A stretch of DNA of 64,000 nucleotides from Bog-756 sp963703145. Its GTDB lineage: Bacteria; Actinomycetota; Acidimicrobiia; Acidimicrobiales; RAAP-2. This document shows positions 47,163 through 55,173 of this stretch, piece after piece; position 1 is the first letter of the stretch, and every line of letters starts with the position of its first letter. Position numbers and translations under genes: made by a program. The DNA is taken from the NCBI GenBank assembly GCA_963703145.1, contig OY969793.1, positions 1,612,001-1,676,000 of the forward strand. The letters are read 5' to 3'. Under the pieces are notes generated by a model, which saw nothing but the letters and a program-made list of their open reading frames with translations, had not been told where the DNA came from and made no database searches.

Positions 47163-49242
47163 GCTCGGTCACCACAGGCTTGGAGGCCGTCTCTACCGAA
47201 CCGCCATTCATCAGTGCCGCCGCCGCTCCGCCCGGAGCACCGCCGCCGGGGGTGCCGCCGACCCCCACGGTCCCGAGGCCCGGGCCGTCAGGTGGCCCTG
47301 AGCCCTGGTCCACGGGCCGGAACAAGAAGGCCTGCATCCGCAGGGTCGAACGACGCTTCTGGTACTCGAGGATCCCCTCGGGGTGGGCGGCGTAGGTCAG
47401 GGCGCCGAAGGCGAAGAACACCACCACCAGACTGTTACCCCCAAGCCGGGACGGCACGTAGGTGAGCAGCTGCTGGAGGATCACGAACCCGAAGCCGGCT
47501 TGAAGCGCTCCTTCCACGGTGCTCGCCCCGGTGGTGACGACCACCACCACGAAAACTAGGGAGATCTGGTAGCTGAATAGGGCCGGGTTCACCTGCTGTT
47601 GCTGGATGGAGAGCATGGTGCCGCCGATGCCGGCCACCAGCCCCGAGAGGGCGAACACCACTACGTGCTGCCACGTGAGGTTGATCCCGAGTCCGGCCGC
47701 CGCAGTCTCACTGCCGCGCATGGCACCGAGGAAACGACCGGTAGTGCCCCGCCGGACCAGCTGCACCCCGGCGATGCACACCAACAGCACGATCATGGCG
47801 GCGATGAAAAAGGCGTGGCCGTTGGGGTGGAGGATGCCGAATCCGACCCACTTGGGTTTGATGTTCACGGACTGGCCGTTGCTGCTGTTCAGCTGCGGGA
47901 ACACCGTGTAGTCGAAGAACAGCGCAGCGGCGATGGTCAACAGGGCGAGACCGAGGCCCCGCAGCCGCACCGAGGCGAAGGCCAGCACCACCGCCACCAC
48001 GGCCGCGGCCAGCGCGCCGACCAGCCCTCCGAGGAGCAGGCTGAGCCCCAGGTGGTTGGCCAGTTGGGCCGCAGTGTAGGCCCCGACACCGGCCAGTGTG
48101 GCCTGGGCCAGCGACAGCTGCCCGCCCATGCCGGTGATCAGGGTGATCGAGAGGAACACGATCGAATAGACGAGGCCGGCATTGAAGACGTTCTCCCACG
48201 TCGTCGGGAGCCACGTCAGCATGGACACCACGAACACGCCCAGGATGATGTACCAGCCCACCTTGACGATCCGGTCGATCTGGGGGGCACGAAGGGCGGT
48301 GACCGACGGCGGGGTGGGCGGGTCCACCGAGGACAAAGGATCCTTGTCCCGGCCGAGGCTGCGTAGACCGGGCAACAGGAGCAGGGCGGCGATCAGGACG
48401 ATGAAGGGAAGCGAGGTGAGTGCAGCCGAGGACCACACGCTGCTGGCCGGCAGGTAACCGGCCAGCACCGTCGAGGCCACCCCCATCAGGATGCCAACCA
48501 GGGCGGCGATGGGCATGGAGCGCAGCAGGGCCCAGGCAGCGGCGGCAAATGCCGCCACCATCAGGGCGGCGTAGTCACTGGACTGGAGCTGGCCGTAGAT
48601 GGGGGCCAACAGGACGCCGGCCAGACCGGCCATCAGTCCGGAGATGGCCCAGGCGAACGCCACCACCCGGCCGGCGTTCACCCCGTCGAGCTCGATCAGC
48701 CGCCGGCTCTCCACCGCACCTCGCATCTGAAGACCGAGGTTGGTCAGGCGCATCAGGACCACCAGCGCCACCAGGATGACCGCCGTGGTGATCACCGTGG
48801 TGGCGTAGATCCCGTTGATGGGGGTGCCGAAGATGCGGAAGTACACCGAGTCCGGGTTGAACAGGATGCTCGGCGGGTTGTACTGGTTGGCGCTGCCGAA
48901 TATGACCGACAGCACGCTCGGGATGCCCACGAACAGGGCGATGCCGGTGACCAGCTTGGCTGTGGTGTTGGTGTTGGCGATGTGTCGGAACAAGAACCGG
49001 TCGAAGGCCAACCCCAGGCCCGGTCCGAGCACCACTACCGACAGCACGAAGGCCAGCCACACCGGTAGGCCCTCGTTCTGCACCATCCAGGTGAACAGGA
49101 ACGCCGACGTGAAGGCCTGGGCGCCGTAGGCGAAGTTGAAAACGCCAGTGGCCTGGTAGGTGAGGACGAGCCCTACGGCCACGATGGCATAGGTGCAGCC
49201 GTATTGGACTCCGGGAAGGGCGAAACCCAGGAATTGCTCCAC
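47155..49242 (-). CDS. Fused LivH-LivM ABC permease
   Basis: A 695-residue membrane protein with a LivH half (about 1-300, GCTYAIVAVGLVLTYQATG and NFAYGAQAF) and a LivM half (about 325-640, ITLITGMGGQLSLAQATLAG and FALSGLVAGIGGT). A Gly/Pro-rich cytoplasmic tail of about 40 residues follows. It has the same domain order as the fused permease at 5391 but clearly different sequence, so the two importers are paralogous and may differ in cargo. It starts GTG at 49242, 41 nt downstream of the binding-protein stop. Confidence 0.9.
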   Translation of the reverse strand: MEQFLGFALPGVQYGCTYAIVAVGLVLTYQATGVFNFAYGAQAFTSAFLFTWMVQNEGLPVWLAFVLSVVVLGPGLGLAFDRFLFRHIANTNTTAKLVTGIALFVGIPSVLSVIFGSANQYNPPSILFNPDSVYFRIFGTPINGIYATTVITTAVILVALVVLMRLTNLGLQMRGAVESRRLIELDGVNAGRVVAFAWAISGLMAGLAGVLLAPIYGQLQSSDYAALMVAAFAAAAWALLRSMPIAALVGILMGVASTVLAGYLPASSVWSSAALTSLPFIVLIAALLLLPGLRSLGRDKDPLSSVDPPTPPSVTALRAPQIDRIVKVGWYIILGVFVVSMLTWLPTTWENVFNAGLVYSIVFLSITLITGMGGQLSLAQATLAGVGAYTAAQLANHLGLSLLLGGLVGALAAAVVAVVLAFASVRLRGLGLALLTIAAALFFDYTVFPQLNSSNGQSVNIKPKWVGFGILHPNGHAFFIAAMIVLLVCIAGVQLVRRGTTGRFLGAMRGSETAAAGLGINLTWQHVVVFALSGLVAGIGGTMLSIQQQQVNPALFSYQISLVFVVVVVTTGASTVEGALQAGFGFVILQQLLTYVPSRLGGNSLVVVFFAFGALTYAAHPEGILEYQKRRSTLRMQAFLFRPVDQGSGPPDGPGLGTVGVGGTPGGGAPGGAAAALMNGGSVETASKPVVTEHG

Positions 49243-49283
49243 GCCGGTGCCCGGCCCCTACCGCGACCCGGCTGCGCTCAACC

Positions 49284-50579
49284 TCATGGCCCCGGAGTTC
49301 CCGCAGGCGGCGTCACGACCTTGGGGTTGCTCACACTGGAGTTGACGCAGACGAAGACCTGCTTGCCCGGGGCGAACACCGGCACGTATTGCTTGCTTTT
49401 CACCTGGACCCAGGCGCTGCAGTTGGGCGTGGTGTAGCCGACGTGGGAGACCTTCCAGTTGACCGGCGTCGACAGTCCGCCGGCGGTGAAGTTGGTCAGC
49501 TGGTTGGTGGCCTTGATGACATTTGCCTGGGTGAGATTGCTCCCGGCGGCCTTGATGCCGGCGGCCAGCAGGGCTGCCGACTGCCATCCCTGGAAGGACA
49601 CGCCGTTCAGGACGTTCGACGGTGAGTACTTCTTCATGGCGGCGAGGTACTGCTGCATGCCCGGGTAGGTGTTGCCGTACTTGGCCGAGGTGCCGGCGCT
49701 GAAGGGGACGACTCCGGTGATGTCGATGTACACGCCCTGCATGAGGTTGCTGTACTGGTTGAGCAGTGACTGGTCGTAGCCGTTGAGCCACAGCTGCTTG
49801 ATCTTCAGCCCGTACTGCTGCACGTCGCGGGCCAGGGTGATGTTGTCCGAGCCCTGCATGCAGGTGACGAGCACCTGGGAGCCGGCCTGTCGGATCCGCT
49901 GTACGTCAGAGGCGTAGCTCCCGCCGAGTTGGGCGCTCACGTCGGAGTACACCTTGTACCCGGCCTTCCCCATGGCCTTGGCGTAGGACGAGCAGGCGTC
50001 GTACGACGAGGCGATGCTCGGGCCGTAGCTGACGAATGCCACCGACTTGGCCTTGACCTTCTTCAGGAACCACGAATAGGTCGAGTTGGCCGCTGCGTAG
50101 ATCTGGGTCGACCCACCCACGGCGAACAGATTGGGCGCCGTCTGCCAGTTGGCGGTCACGTTGTAGCCGTACGTCGGGGTCTTCGTCGACACGAAGTAGT
50201 TGGGGGTGAACCAGGCCGAGGCCACCCCGACGGCGAACACGTGGTCCTGGTCGATCAGGGTGTGGGTGAGCTGGGTGAACTGGCTCGGCGAGCCGCCGTC
50301 GTCCAGGTTCTGGGTCAGCACGATCTTGTGCCCGTTGATGCCGCCCTTGGCGTTCAGCGTGTTGAAGTAGGCGATCATGCCCGGGGCCAGGCCGCCGAAG
50401 TAGCCCGCCAGTGGGCCGGTTCTCGACGAGATGGCGCCGACGTCGATCTGGGCCCCTGGCGCGATGGTGCTGCTGCTCGCCGCCCCTGCGGCGGCCGAAC
50501 CGGTCAACCCCCCGGCGATGGTCGACACTCCGAGCGCCATGGCGGCCGGCACCAACCATCTCCCCCGATGACTCCGCAT
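49284..50579 (-). CDS. ABC transporter solute-binding protein (LivK-like)
   Basis: A 431-residue Liv-type binding protein with an N-terminal export signal (MRSHRGRW, then a hydrophobic LVPAAMALGVSTIAGGL, then AAAGAASSS). Lobe I contains GAISSRTGPLAGYFGGLAPGMIAYFN, the family's ligand-loop segment; KAKSVAFVSYGPSIASSYDA and GSQVLVTCMQGSD build lobe II. It lacks a lipobox, so anchoring is by the uncleaved signal or it is released. The ATG at 50579 has AGGGGG upstream; an in-frame start 20 codons earlier is less likely. It heads the Liv operon, with a TTGACA-17-TAGACA promoter at 50664-50692. Confidence 0.9.
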   Translation of the reverse strand: MRSHRGRWLVPAAMALGVSTIAGGLTGSAAAGAASSSTIAPGAQIDVGAISSRTGPLAGYFGGLAPGMIAYFNTLNAKGGINGHKIVLTQNLDDGGSPSQFTQLTHTLIDQDHVFAVGVASAWFTPNYFVSTKTPTYGYNVTANWQTAPNLFAVGGSTQIYAAANSTYSWFLKKVKAKSVAFVSYGPSIASSYDACSSYAKAMGKAGYKVYSDVSAQLGGSYASDVQRIRQAGSQVLVTCMQGSDNITLARDVQQYGLKIKQLWLNGYDQSLLNQYSNLMQGVYIDITGVVPFSAGTSAKYGNTYPGMQQYLAAMKKYSPSNVLNGVSFQGWQSAALLAAGIKAAGSNLTQANVIKATNQLTNFTAGGLSTPVNWKVSHVGYTTPNCSAWVQVKSKQYVPVFAPGKQVFVCVNSSVSNPKVVTPPAGTPGP

Positions 50580-50663
50580 TTGTCCAATCCCCCTGTTCCG
50601 ATTCGGGCGAATCGGGCGGCTCCCGACCCACTCCCCCATCTAAACGGCTGTTTCCCGGGCCTG

Positions 50664-50692
50664 TGTCTATGGCACGGATAGGCCGGTGTCAA
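50664..50692 (-). promoter_or_regulatory. Promoter of the livK-HM-G-F operon
   Basis: On the minus strand TTGACA (50692-50687) and TAGACA (50669-50664) are separated by 17 nt. That is the only consensus -35 hexamer with correct spacing that I recognised upstream of this operon. It predicts a leader of about 75-80 nt before livK. Confidence 0.6.
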
Positions 50693-50731
50693 CACTAGTT
50701 TTCCGTGACGTCCTATGGGTGGCGCCTCGAT

Positions 50732-51238
50732 TCAGGACTGCAACACGACGTCCACGGGGGTCCCGAGGGCCCCGATGTCGGCGCAGTCGTTGTCCTCCCG
50801 GTAGCGCAGACCTTGGACATTGAAGAGTTGGACCTCGTCGCCGGCGATCGGGAACGGGCCCCAGTGCCAGGTCCCCCGGCGCAGCACGATCGACTCCAGG
50901 GGCTGGAGGACGAACGCCTCGATCCGATCGACCCCCTCGGGCGACGCCAGGTCCACCTCGGCTGCGGCCACGGCCAGGACGGCGGCGACATTCACGGGCA
51001 TCAAGACCTGGGTGTGGGTCCGGTGGCGGAAGAGTGCCTCGCATCGGAGACCACCGGGGATCTCGGGCACCTCGTCCCGACGGTGGGCGATCCGGTTGAC
51101 GTGGACGTCGCCCCATTCGAAGGCCAGGGTCTCGGTCCCGTCGGCAGGATCGGTGTCGGCCACCGGCAACCACCCGAAGGGCGACCACCCATCGGGCGAC
51201 AGCGGACTCGGACTGATCTGTCGCACCCGGTCACCCAT
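50732..51238 (-). CDS. Ureidoglycolate lyase (AllA)-family protein
   Basis: A 168-residue cupin-fold protein of the ureidoglycolate lyase family, which releases urea and glyoxylate from ureidoglycolate at the end of allantoin breakdown. Typical family segments are WHWGPFPIAGDEVQLFNVQG at the C terminus and the earlier IEAFVLQPLESIVLRRGTWHW. No allantoinase or allantoicase is nearby, so another ureido or hydroxyacid substrate is possible. GGAGGGG precedes the ATG at 51238. It is divergent from the cupin gene at 51321. Confidence 0.75.
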   Translation of the reverse strand: MGDRVRQISPSPLSPDGWSPFGWLPVADTDPADGTETLAFEWGDVHVNRIAHRRDEVPEIPGGLRCEALFRHRTHTQVLMPVNVAAVLAVAAAEVDLASPEGVDRIEAFVLQPLESIVLRRGTWHWGPFPIAGDEVQLFNVQGLRYREDNDCADIGALGTPVDVVLQS

Positions 51239-51320
51239 ATCGCACCCCTCCGTGGCGATCTATTGTGAGGTCTCAACCTACATCGGCGTCGCCCGCTGGT
51301 GCGGGCGCAAAGGAGGCCTC

Positions 51321-51734
51321 ATGGCGATGGACGTGCGCAACATCGGGAACGCTGCCCCCGTCGTCGAGCACAACGGCACCGTCCCAGTGTGGTGGATGGT
51401 CAACTCCCGGGAGATGAAAGAGCAGACCGACGGGGGGTTCCTCGAGTTGGTCAACGAGTTCGTCGTCGAAGGTGGGGGCTACGTCGACCCCCACTCCCAC
51501 CCCACCCACGAGTTCTATTACGTGCTCCGGGGCCGGGGCATCATGACCATCGAGGACGAGGATCGTCTCATCGGACAGGGCGACCTGGTCCACATCCCGC
51601 CCGATGCCGTGCACAGCCTCCGGCCGGTCAGCGACCACGCATCCATCCACTGCTTTTGCTTCGCCATCGGCGTCAAGGGGGCGGGTCCCATCGACTACAC
51701 CCATCACGGGGCAACCCCCGCCGAATCAGCCTGA
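51321..51734 (+). CDS. Small cupin-domain protein
   Basis: A 137-residue single-domain cupin. Motif 1 is GGYVDPHSHPTHEFYYVLRGRG, with two His and one Glu as metal ligands, and motif 2 is DLVHIPPDAVHSL with the third His. Such proteins are dioxygenases, isomerases or ligand sensors. A perfect AAAGGAGG site sits 4-5 nt before the ATG. TATTGT at 51261 is a possible -10 box. The last 9 nt overlap the convergent RraA-like gene. It lies between AllA-like, RraA-like and RidA-like genes, all enzymes of small oxo- or hydroxyacids. Confidence 0.82.
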   Translation: MAMDVRNIGNAAPVVEHNGTVPVWWMVNSREMKEQTDGGFLELVNEFVVEGGGYVDPHSHPTHEFYYVLRGRGIMTIEDEDRLIGQGDLVHIPPDAVHSLRPVSDHASIHCFCFAIGVKGAGPIDYTHHGATPAESA

Positions 51735-52379
51735 GGCACCCACCGAGCCGTCCTCGATGAGCGAGGCGTCGAGGCCCAGGATCTCCACGGTGGTCTCCCC
51801 CTGCCTGAGGGACTCGAAGTAGCCCTGTTCGGCCCCCTCGCGGGCCCGACCGGCCGCCAGGACCTCCTCGAGCCGGGAACCGGCAACCACCACCACGCCG
51901 TCGACGTCACCGACCACCCAGTCCCCCGGCGAGACCGGTACCCCGGCCACCGTCGTAGTGGTCCCGACCGCCCCCCGGTTGACCTTGGTCGCCCCGGGCA
52001 GTGCGATGGTGCGAGAGAAAACCGGGAAGCCCAGCCGCTCCAGGGCCGCCACGTCTCGGACCCCGCCGTCGATGACCAGCCCGGCCAACCCGCGCGCCAT
52101 GGCCCCCGTCGTGAGCACCTCACCCCAGTAGCCACGGTCGGGGACGTCGCCCACGTCGACCACCAGCACGGATCCCCTCGGCGCCCGGGTCACGGCCACG
52201 TGCACGGCCAGGTTGTCGCCGGGCGTGCAGCGAACGGGGAACGCCGGCGCGGCCAGTGCCGCACCCCGCCAGGCCGGGCGCAGCCGGGACGGCATGGTCC
52301 GCGCCCCGGACTCCCCCAGTGTGGCTGCGCCGAGGTCGGCGAGGGCCTCGGCCATCGCCGTGTCGCTCATGGTTGCCAT
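51726..52379 (-). CDS. RraA/HMG aldolase-family protein
   Basis: A 217-residue member of the RraA-like family, which includes 4-hydroxy-4-methyl-2-oxoglutarate (HMG/CHA) aldolases and oxaloacetate decarboxylases. Conserved stretches are the YWGEVLTTGAMARGLAGLVIDGGVRD loop, which binds substrate and metal, and VVGDVDGVVVVAGSRLEEVL. The Arg-Asp in DGGVRD corresponds to catalytic residues of HMG aldolase. The first ATG (52379) has a GGAG-type site 8 nt away; a second ATG follows at 52370. It is probably co-transcribed with the RidA-like gene upstream. Confidence 0.82.
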   Translation of the reverse strand: MATMSDTAMAEALADLGAATLGESGARTMPSRLRPAWRGAALAAPAFPVRCTPGDNLAVHVAVTRAPRGSVLVVDVGDVPDRGYWGEVLTTGAMARGLAGLVIDGGVRDVAALERLGFPVFSRTIALPGATKVNRGAVGTTTTVAGVPVSPGDWVVGDVDGVVVVAGSRLEEVLAAGRAREGAEQGYFESLRQGETTVEILGLDASLIEDGSVGASG

Positions 52380-52445
52380 GGGTCTGCTCCGTTCTCGTCG
52401 GTCAGGTGATCCGTGTACTGCGGACTGTCGCGGCCACGCGGCCGC

Positions 52446-52946
52446 TCAGTCGGCCACCGCCACGGTGACCTCGATCTCGACGGCGCCGCCCCGGGGCAGG
52501 GCGGCCACACCCACCGCCGAACGGGTATGGCGGCCGGCCTCGCCAAAGACCTGGTGCAGTACGGCGCTGGCCCCGTCGATGACATCGGGCTGGCGGTGAA
52601 AATCGGGGTCCGAGGCCACGTAGCCGGTGACGGTCAGCACCCGCTCGATGCGGTCGAGTGTCCCCAGCTCCGCTTCCAGCACGGCCAGGGCGTTGAGGGC
52701 GCAGACCGCGGCGGCCTCGGCTCCCTCCTCCACGCTCACGGTGCGGCCCAGGGTGCCCAGACAGGTCAGTTGCCCGTCGATCCGGGGGAGCTGTCCTGAC
52801 GTTCGTGCCACCCCGTGGTGGACGACCACCGCGTCCAGGGGGTCGTGGGGAGGGTGCGGCCCGTGGAGGCTGAGTCCGAGATCGGCCAGTCGGGCGCGGA
52901 CCCGGCCGGCGTCGGCAGGCGGTGCGTGCTCGGCGGGCGGTGGCAT
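52446..52946 (-). CDS. RidA/YjgF-family protein
   Basis: A 166-residue protein with the chorismate-mutase-like YjgF fold. The key end segment RSAVGVAALPRGGAVEIEVTVA carries the Arg and Glu used to bind 2-iminoacids. The N-terminal half (GRVRARLADLGLSLHGP onward) is longer than in the 130-residue RidA core and matches the larger YjgF/Rid subfamilies found in catabolic clusters. It would hydrolyse reactive imines or enamines made by amine or amino acid oxidation. GAGGAG precedes the ATG. It is first of two genes with the RraA-like protein. Confidence 0.8.
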   Translation of the reverse strand: MPPPAEHAPPADAGRVRARLADLGLSLHGPHPPHDPLDAVVVHHGVARTSGQLPRIDGQLTCLGTLGRTVSVEEGAEAAAVCALNALAVLEAELGTLDRIERVLTVTGYVASDPDFHRQPDVIDGASAVLHQVFGEAGRHTRSAVGVAALPRGGAVEIEVTVAVAD

Positions 52947-52969
52947 CGAACGGACTCCTCGTCAGACAG

Positions 52970-52988
52970 GTCGGGGACACGCCCCGAC
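52970..52988. repeat. Inverted repeat in the ridA-like/acyl-CoA synthetase divergent region
   Basis: GTCGGGG-ACACG-CCCCGAC, a perfect 7-bp stem with a 5-nt loop, lies 23 nt before the RidA-like start. It may be a regulator site or a 5'-UTR hairpin. The rest of the 250-nt divergent region (52947-53197) shows no gene; TAGTGT at 53000-53005 on the minus strand is a possible -10. Confidence 0.4.
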
Positions 52989-53197
52989 GGGACGTGCAGA
53001 CACTAGTGCGAGGCACTGGGACCGCCCGGACCCGCCGACGGGCCGTCCGGACTGGGTCGATTGACCGAGGGAGCCCGTTCGGTCATGCTGCTGGCGCGGG
53101 ACTCGGATCATCGGGATCCAGCCTGGAATGGCGTACCGGAGGGACTGGGGAACATGCGGCACGAGATGATCGAGGGGGCCCTGCCGGGGAGGGACAC

Positions 53198-54781
53198 GTG
53201 AGCCGCACGACCACGATGCCCCCCGAGCAACTGCACGCCATGGCCATGCGGTACGGCGGTGAGACCGCGTACCTGGTGGTGGGGCAGGGCGCTCTGACCT
53301 TCTCGCAGTGGGACGACAGTGCCACCAGATTGGCGAGGGCCCTGGTCGATGCCGGCGTCGCGCCGGACGACCGGGTGACCATCCATCTGGAACCGGCCAA
53401 CGCCCTGTTCTGGGTGACGGCCTATGCCGCCGTTCACCGGGCCGGCGCCGTGGCGGTCCCCTTCAACCCCCAGCTCACCCGGCCCGAGCTCGAGCGCATG
53501 CTGACCCACTGCGGCGCTGTGGCCGCCATCACCGAGGACGCCCTCGTAGAGCGCTACCCCGACGATCGGCCGGGGCTGGTGGTGACCGTGCCGACGGTCA
53601 CCGACGGTGCGGGCGGAGCCCGAGCCCATCCCACCCGGGGCGGCATCGTGGCGTGGGCCGACTTCCTGAGCGACGACGCCGACTACTTCCAGGTGCCCCG
53701 GGATCCGGGCGACCTGGCCGACATCATGTACACGTCGGGTACCACAGGGAGCCCCAAGGCGGTGGCCGTGCGCCACGACAACTACTCGCTGATCCCGTTC
53801 CATGAGCCGCAGTGGACCGGTGGCGGCTGGCTTCACGCCAGCCCGCCCTACACCTTCGCCGGCCTCGCCTTCATCTACACCCCGATGAAGCTCGGGTTGA
53901 GGGCCATCTACCAGCCCCGCTTCGACGCGGAACGATGGTTCGACGTCGTGGAGGCCGAGCGGCCGGGGTCGGTGTTCCTGGTCCCGGCCATGGCCGCCCT
54001 GCTCCTCGAGCACCCGCGCTTCGCCACCGCCGACTTCAGTTCGGTGCAACTGTGCAGCGTGGGAAGCGCACCGCTCGCCCCCTTCGTCCTCGAGCAACTG
54101 CAGAACCGGATGCCGAGTGCGTTGGTGTCCAACAACTACGGCATGACCGAGGCCGGATCGGTCTACTGCCTCATGCCGCCCGGCGAGGCGGTCAAGCGGC
54201 CCGGGTCAGTGGGCAAGCCCGCGCCCCCCGCCGAGGTTGTCTGTGTCGACGACGACGGCAACCCGGTGGCCCCCGACGAGGTCGGCCAGGTACGCCTGCG
54301 CATCCCCGGACGCCCCCGCGAGTACTTCGGCGACCCTGACGCCACCGCCCGGACCTGGGTCGACGGGTGGCTGGTAACCGGCGATCTTGGGCGGATCGAC
54401 GCCGACGGGTACCTCTACATCGTCGGGCGCAGCAAGGACGTCATCATCAGGGGCGGCAACAACATCCACCCCACCGACGTGGAACACGCCATCCAGTCGC
54501 ATCCCGGGGTGCGCGAGGTGGCCGTGGTCGGAACGCCCCATGCCGTCCTGGGCGAGGACGTTGCCGCCTTCGTCGTGCTGCACCCCGAGGACGAGACCAC
54601 CACCGACGATCTGGAGGCCCACACCGCCGAGCGGCTGGCCCGCTACAAGGTCCCCCGCCAGTGGTATGTCGTCGACGAGCTCCCCCGCAACGCCACCGGC
54701 AAGGTGCTCAAGCAGGAGCTACGCGACCGGTTGGGCGGGGACGACGCCGCGGCAGCACGGGGGGCGGGCGCCACCTCATGA
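53198..54781 (+). CDS. Acyl-CoA synthetase (AMP-forming)
   Basis: A 527-residue ANL-superfamily ligase that activates a carboxylic acid to its CoA thioester through an acyl-adenylate. The P-loop is MYTSGTTGSPKAV, with NNYGMTEAG, the GWLVTGDLGRIDADGYLYIVGRSKD hinge and the catalytic Lys in RNATGKVLKQELRDR. It has no signal peptide. The GTG at 53198 is preceded by GGGGAGGG. Its stop overlaps the VOC gene as ATGA, and the fused acyl-CoA dehydrogenase is convergent, suggesting a set for one carboxylic acid. Substrate class (fatty, aromatic or steroid acid) is not readable. Confidence 0.9.
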   Translation: MSRTTTMPPEQLHAMAMRYGGETAYLVVGQGALTFSQWDDSATRLARALVDAGVAPDDRVTIHLEPANALFWVTAYAAVHRAGAVAVPFNPQLTRPELERMLTHCGAVAAITEDALVERYPDDRPGLVVTVPTVTDGAGGARAHPTRGGIVAWADFLSDDADYFQVPRDPGDLADIMYTSGTTGSPKAVAVRHDNYSLIPFHEPQWTGGGWLHASPPYTFAGLAFIYTPMKLGLRAIYQPRFDAERWFDVVEAERPGSVFLVPAMAALLLEHPRFATADFSSVQLCSVGSAPLAPFVLEQLQNRMPSALVSNNYGMTEAGSVYCLMPPGEAVKRPGSVGKPAPPAEVVCVDDDGNPVAPDEVGQVRLRIPGRPREYFGDPDATARTWVDGWLVTGDLGRIDADGYLYIVGRSKDVIIRGGNNIHPTDVEHAIQSHPGVREVAVVGTPHAVLGEDVAAFVVLHPEDETTTDDLEAHTAERLARYKVPRQWYVVDELPRNATGKVLKQELRDRLGGDDAAAARGAGATS

Positions 54782-55170
54782 GGGTCACCCGCACGCTCCA
54801 CCACAGCATCAACGTCGAAGGGCGGCTAGCCGAAACCGAGGCCTTCTACCGGCAGCTGATGGAATTGCCCGACGACGCCCGCCCGGTCATCCCGGGGGTG
54901 GAGGGCCACTGGTTCGGTGTCGAGCGGATCCAGCTCCATCTGGTGGATGCCCCGGCCGGGCCGGGCCCCATCCGGCCCACCGGCCCCCATGTTTGCTTCG
55001 CCGTGGCCGACCTGCCCGCGGCCATCGAGGAGCTCAGGTCCGGCGGCATCCCGTTCGCCGAGGGCGCGCAAGGGTCCACGGTCCAGATCTGGTTCGTCGA
55101 TCCCGCCGGGAACACCATCGAGATCCAACAGGACCCCGAGCACGACCCGGCCCCGACCGAATCGGCCTGA
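54778..55170 (+). CDS. VOC (glyoxalase/bleomycin resistance) superfamily protein
   Basis: A 130-residue vicinal-oxygen-chelate protein with two beta-alpha-beta-beta-beta modules. It begins LHHSINVEGRLAETEAFYRQLM and continues GPHVCFAVADLPAAIEELRSGG and QIWFVDPAGNTIEIQQ. Putative metal ligands are His9, the His of HVCF and Glu in NTIEIQ. Members include glyoxalase, methylmalonyl-CoA epimerase and ring-cleavage dioxygenases. The ATG overlaps the synthetase stop, so the two proteins are probably functionally linked, perhaps as an epimerase for the CoA product. Confidence 0.85.
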   Translation: MRVTRTLHHSINVEGRLAETEAFYRQLMELPDDARPVIPGVEGHWFGVERIQLHLVDAPAGPGPIRPTGPHVCFAVADLPAAIEELRSGGIPFAEGAQGSTVQIWFVDPAGNTIEIQQDPEHDPAPTESA

Positions 55171-55173
55171 CGC

